Shown here in pieces: positions 43,782 through 46,828 of a stretch of DNA of 46,828 nucleotides (position 1 is the first letter of the stretch; each line of letters opens with the position of its first letter). Source of the stretch: Streptococcus ovuberis (GTDB lineage Bacteria > Bacillota > Bacilli > Lactobacillales > Streptococcaceae); assembly GCF_012396585.1 (NCBI RefSeq), contig NZ_JAAXPR010000018.1:1-46828 (forward strand). The letters are read 5' to 3'. The notes below the pieces were generated by a model. That model worked only from the letters and a program-made list of their open reading frames with translations, ran no database searches and was not told where the DNA came from. Made by a program: the position numbers and the translations under genes.

Positions 43782-43939
43782 AAATGGTGGTAGCTGGTGG
43801 GGATAGGTTCGCCAACTCTATACGTTATGAAAGCTACCCCATGTCTACAAAGCCCTTGCTGGAGGTAGTCAAGCCATCGATTACATTAGGTGATTTTCGA
43901 GCCACCTATTTCCATGAGAGCAAATCAATTTGGCATTGA
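43782..43939 (+). pseudogene. Unidentified coding remnant
   Basis: About 51 codons without a stop read EMVVAGGDRFANSIRYESYP, then KPLLEVVKPSITLGDFRATY and end at a TGA (43937-43939). The composition looks protein-like, but there is no start or binding site and the flanks are full of stops. A regulator C-terminus (LysR-like) is one possibility that I could not confirm. The rest of 43324-44100 shows nothing recognisable. Confidence 0.25.
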
Positions 43940-44104
43940 CGTTCTATTTGCGCTTTAGGGTTAGACTTTATCAGTAGCCGTCAACTCCTTTGAAGGATAA
44001 CACCAAACCATGCCTACCAAATGAAAACAGCATCATAATATGCCCTATTCCCACAGAAGGCAACTAGGCTTTGCTTATCTCAGATCGTTACTCTAAACAA
44101 CTAA

Positions 44105-44130
44105 GGAAGTGACCTTCTCAGACCACTTCC
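44105..44130 (-). terminator. Hairpin downstream of ssbB
   Basis: GGAAGTG and CACTTCC form a 7-bp GC-rich stem about 30 bp after the ssbB stop; the T-run is weak. Confidence 0.5.
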
Positions 44131-44161
44131 TCAACTTAAATTAGCTTTGTTTCATCCTACT

Positions 44162-44557
44162 TTAAAACGGTAAGGCTTCTTCTTCTAAGACCAGGTCTGC
44201 TAAATCCTGATTGGTATTGTTTTCGCGCATGGCACGCTGGGCACGACTCTCTAGTAGTTGAAACCCATGGCACAATACCTCTGACACGTAGTGGGTGTCT
44301 CCATTTTTCTCATATTTGCGAGTCCTTAATTCCCCATCAATAGAAATAAGACTGCCCTTGGTCGCATAGCTTGCCAGACTCTCTGCCAGTTTACCCCAAG
44401 CAACGGTTTGGATAAAGTCAGTCTGGCGCTCACCATCTCCGCTACGGTATTTGCGATTGATGGCAATAGTAAAACGAGTCACATGCTTGTCATTGGTGGT
44501 TTTTTGCAACTCAGGTTGGTGGACTAAACGGCCAATCATAATCATTTTATTTAACAT
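44162..44557 (-). CDS. ssbB: Competence-induced single-stranded DNA-binding protein SsbB
   Basis: A 131-residue SSB. Residues 1-105 form the OB fold (MIMIGRLVHQPELQKT, TRFTIAINRKYRSG, DFIQTVAWGKLAE). The short C-terminal part ends in the acidic tip with LPF. It is shorter than the housekeeping SsbA (about 155 residues or more), as expected for SsbB, which protects incoming DNA in transformation. A perfect cin box lies 22 bp upstream of the ATG. The groEL-groES-ssbB neighbourhood is conserved in streptococci. Confidence 0.93.
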   Translation of the reverse strand: MLNKMIMIGRLVHQPELQKTTNDKHVTRFTIAINRKYRSGDGERQTDFIQTVAWGKLAESLASYATKGSLISIDGELRTRKYEKNGDTHYVSEVLCHGFQLLESRAQRAMRENNTNQDLADLVLEEEALPF

Positions 44558-44578
44558 TTTGATATCCTCCTACCTCTC

Positions 44579-44586
44579 TATTCGTA
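44579..44586 (-). promoter_or_regulatory. Cin box (SigX/ComX promoter) of ssbB
   Basis: TACGAATA on the minus strand, 21 bp before the ssbB start codon; AGGAGG lies in the short leader. Confidence 0.92.
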
Positions 44587-44641
44587 GGATTTTCCAAAAA
44601 ATGTTAAAATGAAGAAAATAGTAATGACAAGGAAAACCTAT

Positions 44642-45268
44642 ATGCATGCCTTAGAACCTATCAAGTCCCTTTTAAACACTTACCAGCCTAAGCCGATTCA
44701 TCAGAAGACCAGCTATGCTGTCTTGCTACCGCTCATCAAAATGGATAATCATTATCACGTTCTCTATCAGATACGAGCTCAACACATCTCCCAGCCAGGA
44801 GAAGTCGCCTTTCCAGGCGGTAAAGTAGAAGCAGGTGAAAGCCTAAAAGCTGCTGCGATCCGTGAGACGGCGGAAGAACTCAACATTGCTTCCGATCAGA
44901 TTCAAATCTTAGGTGAGATTGACTTTCTAGTCAGCGGTTCCAGAACTGTTCATTGCTTTGTTGGCGAGATTTTGATAGAAGATTGGCAGGCCATCACTCC
45001 CAACGAAGAAGTCGAGCGGCTCTTTACCTTACCTCTAGATATGCTACTAGAAGACGATCCAGTCTACTACTCTCTGACGTCAACATTAACAGCAAATGGC
45101 GATTTTCCATTTGAACGCATCACAAACGGAATGGGCTACCCCTTCAAGGATTTTCACCGTACCATTCCCTTCTACGATAAGCTAGACGAAAACCTTTGGG
45201 GAATGACCGCCTTGTTTACCCATCGGTTTGTGGAAATGATCAGGTCTGGCAAAAAGTATCCGAGATAG
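44642..45268 (+). CDS. NUDIX hydrolase (CoA pyrophosphatase-like)
   Basis: A 208-residue NUDIX enzyme. The NUDIX box is complete: GGKVEAGES, seven residues on RETAEEL (pattern Gx5Ex7REUxEExGU). Upstream is RAQHISQPGEVAFPGG, the UPF0035-type lead-in typical of CoA pyrophosphatases (YeaB/NudL). The ATG at 44642 has AAGGAAA at the right distance. The in-frame ATG at 44609 overlaps an extended -10 (TGTTAAAAT, 44602-44610) and is rejected. It diverges from ssbB; the two promoters lie within 30 bp. Confidence 0.85.
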   Translation: MHALEPIKSLLNTYQPKPIHQKTSYAVLLPLIKMDNHYHVLYQIRAQHISQPGEVAFPGGKVEAGESLKAAAIRETAEELNIASDQIQILGEIDFLVSGSRTVHCFVGEILIEDWQAITPNEEVERLFTLPLDMLLEDDPVYYSLTSTLTANGDFPFERITNGMGYPFKDFHRTIPFYDKLDENLWGMTALFTHRFVEMIRSGKKYPR

Positions 45269-45510
45269 TGCTCTAATCGTCTGTCTTCCCTTGCCTAAAC
45301 CTAATAGTCGTTGCACTATTCAAATTGGCTCCCTCACTCTTTTCAACCAAACGAGCCAGAAAAAATAGACTACACCATGAGCCATTGAAAACCCAACAAA
45401 TGTCTCCTAGACACCCTGCGCCTCCCCACCTTTTGGGGCAATTTTTAGACAATATGAAGTTTCTATGAAAAGGCAACCCTTTTCTGTACAATTTTTATAA
45501 AGTGTTTTTG

Positions 45511-46290
45511 TTAAGCGATTACTCGCTTAGCCATAGGTGTTTGATAGTTGAGACTACCGTGAATGCGGTTATGATTCCACCAGTGGACATAGTCCTTGTT
45601 TTTCAGGGTTAGTTCTTCGAGTGAATGGAAGGTTTCTTGGTTGATAAACTCCAGTTTGAAAGAGCGGTAGGTGCTCTCGGCGACGGCATTGTCATAAGGA
45701 CAGCCCGCTTGACTGAGGGAACGGGTGATTCCGAAGGCCTCCAGCATGTCATCAATCAGCTGATTATCAAACTCCTTGCCACGGTCAGAATGAAATAGCT
45801 TGACTTTGGTCAGAGCATAAGGAATGCTCTGAATGGCTTGTTTGACGAGTGTTGCGGTCTTCTGCCAACCGACTAACAGACCGATGATTTCACGATTATA
45901 GAGGTCAATCATCAAGCAAACATAAGCCCATCGCTTACCAACACGGACATAGGTCAAGTCAGTGACAAGGACTTCCAGAGGGGTTTCTTGGTTGAATTGT
46001 CTGGCTAAGCGATTTGGGATGGGTGCATCATTTTTCCCTTTAGACTGCGGTTTGACTGCGGCTTTCTGGTAAATAGAAACCAAGTTCAATCGCTTCATTA
46101 TCCGACGAATGCGACGATGAGAGAGTTGGATGCCTTCAGATTCTAGACACTTTTTGATTTTTCGAGCACCATATCTCGATTGGCTCTCAAGGAAAATTTG
46201 TTTCACCTTTTCTTCAAGCGCCGCTTCAGCTACTGATTCTGAGGCTTTATAGTAATAACTGGAACGCGGGAGATTCAACCACCGACACAT
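45511..46290 (-). CDS. IS3-family transposase OrfB (DDE integrase core)
   Basis: The 259-residue catalytic part of an IS150-group transposase. Residues about 45-100 hold the HTH_21 segment (QSRYGARKIKKCLESEGIQL). The DDE triad is visible in LVTDLTYVRVGKRW, LFHSDRGKEF and NAVAESTYRSFKLE. The reading frame continues upstream past the Met at 46290 to overlap orfA (ITANKDKYSISAMCRW), consistent with a fused OrfAB made by -1 frameshifting at the AAAAAGG run of orfA. No internal stops; probably active. Confidence 0.92.
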   Translation of the reverse strand: MCRWLNLPRSSYYYKASESVAEAALEEKVKQIFLESQSRYGARKIKKCLESEGIQLSHRRIRRIMKRLNLVSIYQKAAVKPQSKGKNDAPIPNRLARQFNQETPLEVLVTDLTYVRVGKRWAYVCLMIDLYNREIIGLLVGWQKTATLVKQAIQSIPYALTKVKLFHSDRGKEFDNQLIDDMLEAFGITRSLSQAGCPYDNAVAESTYRSFKLEFINQETFHSLEELTLKNKDYVHWWNHNRIHGSLNYQTPMAKRVIA

Positions 46291-46325
46291 AGCGGAAATG
46301 CTGTATTTATCCTTGTTAGCAGTGA

Positions 46326-46616
46326 TTATTTCCCTTTTTGTGCCATAATCACTGCTGCTTGCTTTAGGATATCGACCTGCATTTCAAGCTCTTTGTTTCG
46401 CTTTCTAAGAGCTATCAGCTCCTGCTGTTCATCGGTGAGGTTATCAACCGTTTTAAATGAACCCGTTGTTTTGACCTGTTTCACCCATTTGTCAAAGGTC
46501 GAGGGGGTTAGCTCATATTCTTTGATCAGCGCACGTCGTTTCATACCGGCATTATAAAGGTCAACGATTTGGTGTTTGAAATCATCCGTAAAAAGACGAC
46601 GTATTTTTCTAGACAT
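46326..46616 (-). CDS. IS3-family transposase OrfA (HTH)
   Basis: A 96-residue DNA-binding protein starting MSRKIRRLFTDDFKHQIVDL, with a helix-turn-helix (LIKEYELTPSTFDKWVKQ) and a leucine-rich C-terminal helix (ELIALRKRNKELEMQVDILK). The start at 46616 follows AGGAG; 46649 would be a longer in-frame option. An AAAAAGGG run just before its stop could shift ribosomes by -1 into orfB. Confidence 0.9.
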   Translation of the reverse strand: MSRKIRRLFTDDFKHQIVDLYNAGMKRRALIKEYELTPSTFDKWVKQVKTTGSFKTVDNLTDEQQELIALRKRNKELEMQVDILKQAAVIMAQKGK

Positions 46617-46745
46617 ATTGTTTCTCCTGTTTTCTTTAGTGTAGAACACTTTATTCTTCTGTCTAGTTTAGTGTAACCGATTCATTTTAATAGTTTAAAA
46701 TAGAAAGTTCTAAAATGAAGTTAGCCAGTTGAGAGTATGCAAAAA

Positions 46746-46803
46746 CATCTCAGAGAGATATAATGTAGTTCACCACAAACACATTAAAAGGAACTCTGAG
46801 ATG
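46746..46803 (+). promoter_or_regulatory. IS30 promoter with start-codon-sequestering inverted repeat
   Basis: CATCTCAGAG (46746-46755) is the exact reverse complement of CTCTGAGATG (46794-46803), which contains the transposase ATG. The TATAAT -10 (46759-46764) lies in the loop, so only transcripts entering from outside would form the hairpin. Confidence 0.65.
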
Positions 46804-46828
46804 CAAAACCATTATACTACAAAAGGCA
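46801..46828 (+). CDS. IS30-family transposase, N-terminal fragment (cut by window edge)
   Basis: The ATG at 46801 opens MQNHYTTKG, matching the start of streptococcal IS30-family transposases. AAAAGGA lies 7 bp upstream and TATAAT (46759-46764) before it. Only nine codons are inside the window. With the tail at 3-107 in the same orientation, the two window ends probably represent copies of one element. Confidence 0.55.

Larger units (their letters stand above)
45486..46686 (-). mobile_element. IS3-family insertion sequence (IS150-like), apparently complete
   Basis: Two overlapping frames, orfA and orfB, on the minus strand are bounded by partly matching ends. ATAAAGTGTT lies near 45498 at the left. 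At the right (46635-46686) the inverted form carries AATAAAGTGTT and two TTTAGTGTA direct repeats. The exact borders and target duplication are not certain; homology with the solo end at 10782-10833 sets the right limit near 46685. Confidence 0.75.

Overview
The window is a contig from a Streptococcus (Firmicutes, Lactobacillales). Several marks point there: the rnpA-yidC-jag-rpmH block, the tag-cinA-recA-spx order, groEL-groES-ssbB next to each other, SigX (ComX) cin boxes of sequence TACGAATA in front of cinA and ssbB, a small SRP RNA beside tadA, a bgaC/Man-PTS locus, and a PRD-regulated ascorbate (ula) regulon of the pneumococcal type. The species cannot be fixed from sequence alone. The contig ends lie in IS30-family transposase: a 3' fragment at the left edge and the first codons at the right edge. 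It was probably broken at a repeated insertion sequence.

Layout. 1-4600: IS30 tail, rpmH, jag, yidC, rnpA and gltX, all on the minus strand. 4800-7400: an MFS transporter and a LytTR regulator paired with a LiaF-like membrane protein, with a LytTR-type direct repeat at its promoter. 7400-11750: a decay zone with a beta-carbonic anhydrase remnant, a dacB (VanY-type) pseudogene, a frameshifted HIT gene, a solo IS end and a GH4 glycosidase remnant. Intact DUF898, SRP RNA and tadA lie between them. 11750-24350: a bipartite locus for beta-galactosides with N-acetylhexosamine. One arm (minus) is bgaC-PTS IIB-IIC-IID-IIA and galM; the other (plus) is GntR-AraC and GntR(NagR-like)-agaS-nagA-lacD. 24480-31770: an LPXTG surface protein, tag, cinA, recA, spx and transketolase. 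31900-40860: the ascorbate regulon ulaABC / ulaDEF / PRD regulator / ulaG. 40900-45270: groEL, groES, ssbB and a NUDIX hydrolase. 45480-46700: an IS3-family element, then the start of an IS30 copy.

How the genes work together. BgaC and the Man-family PTS, with NagA, AgaS and LacD, form a near-complete route from Gal-beta-1,3-HexNAc or GalNAc to triose phosphates; tagatose-6-phosphate kinase is absent from the window. In the ula regulon three separate promoters (ulaA, ulaD, ulaG) carry an ungapped conserved block of about 45 nt, which I read as the binding site of the adjacent PRD regulator. The usual single ula operon is split here by a terminator and a composite dispersed repeat between ulaC and ulaD. 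Copies or relatives of that repeat occur near 10.9 kb and 13 kb, and their hairpins show compensatory base changes.

No CRISPR array, tRNA or rRNA gene was seen. The most promising less-described items are the ula-box, the LytTR/LiaF-like pair with its 21-bp-period site, a third cin box facing an LPXTG gene, the covarying hairpin repeats, and an IS30 hairpin that would hide the transposase start codon in read-through transcripts.
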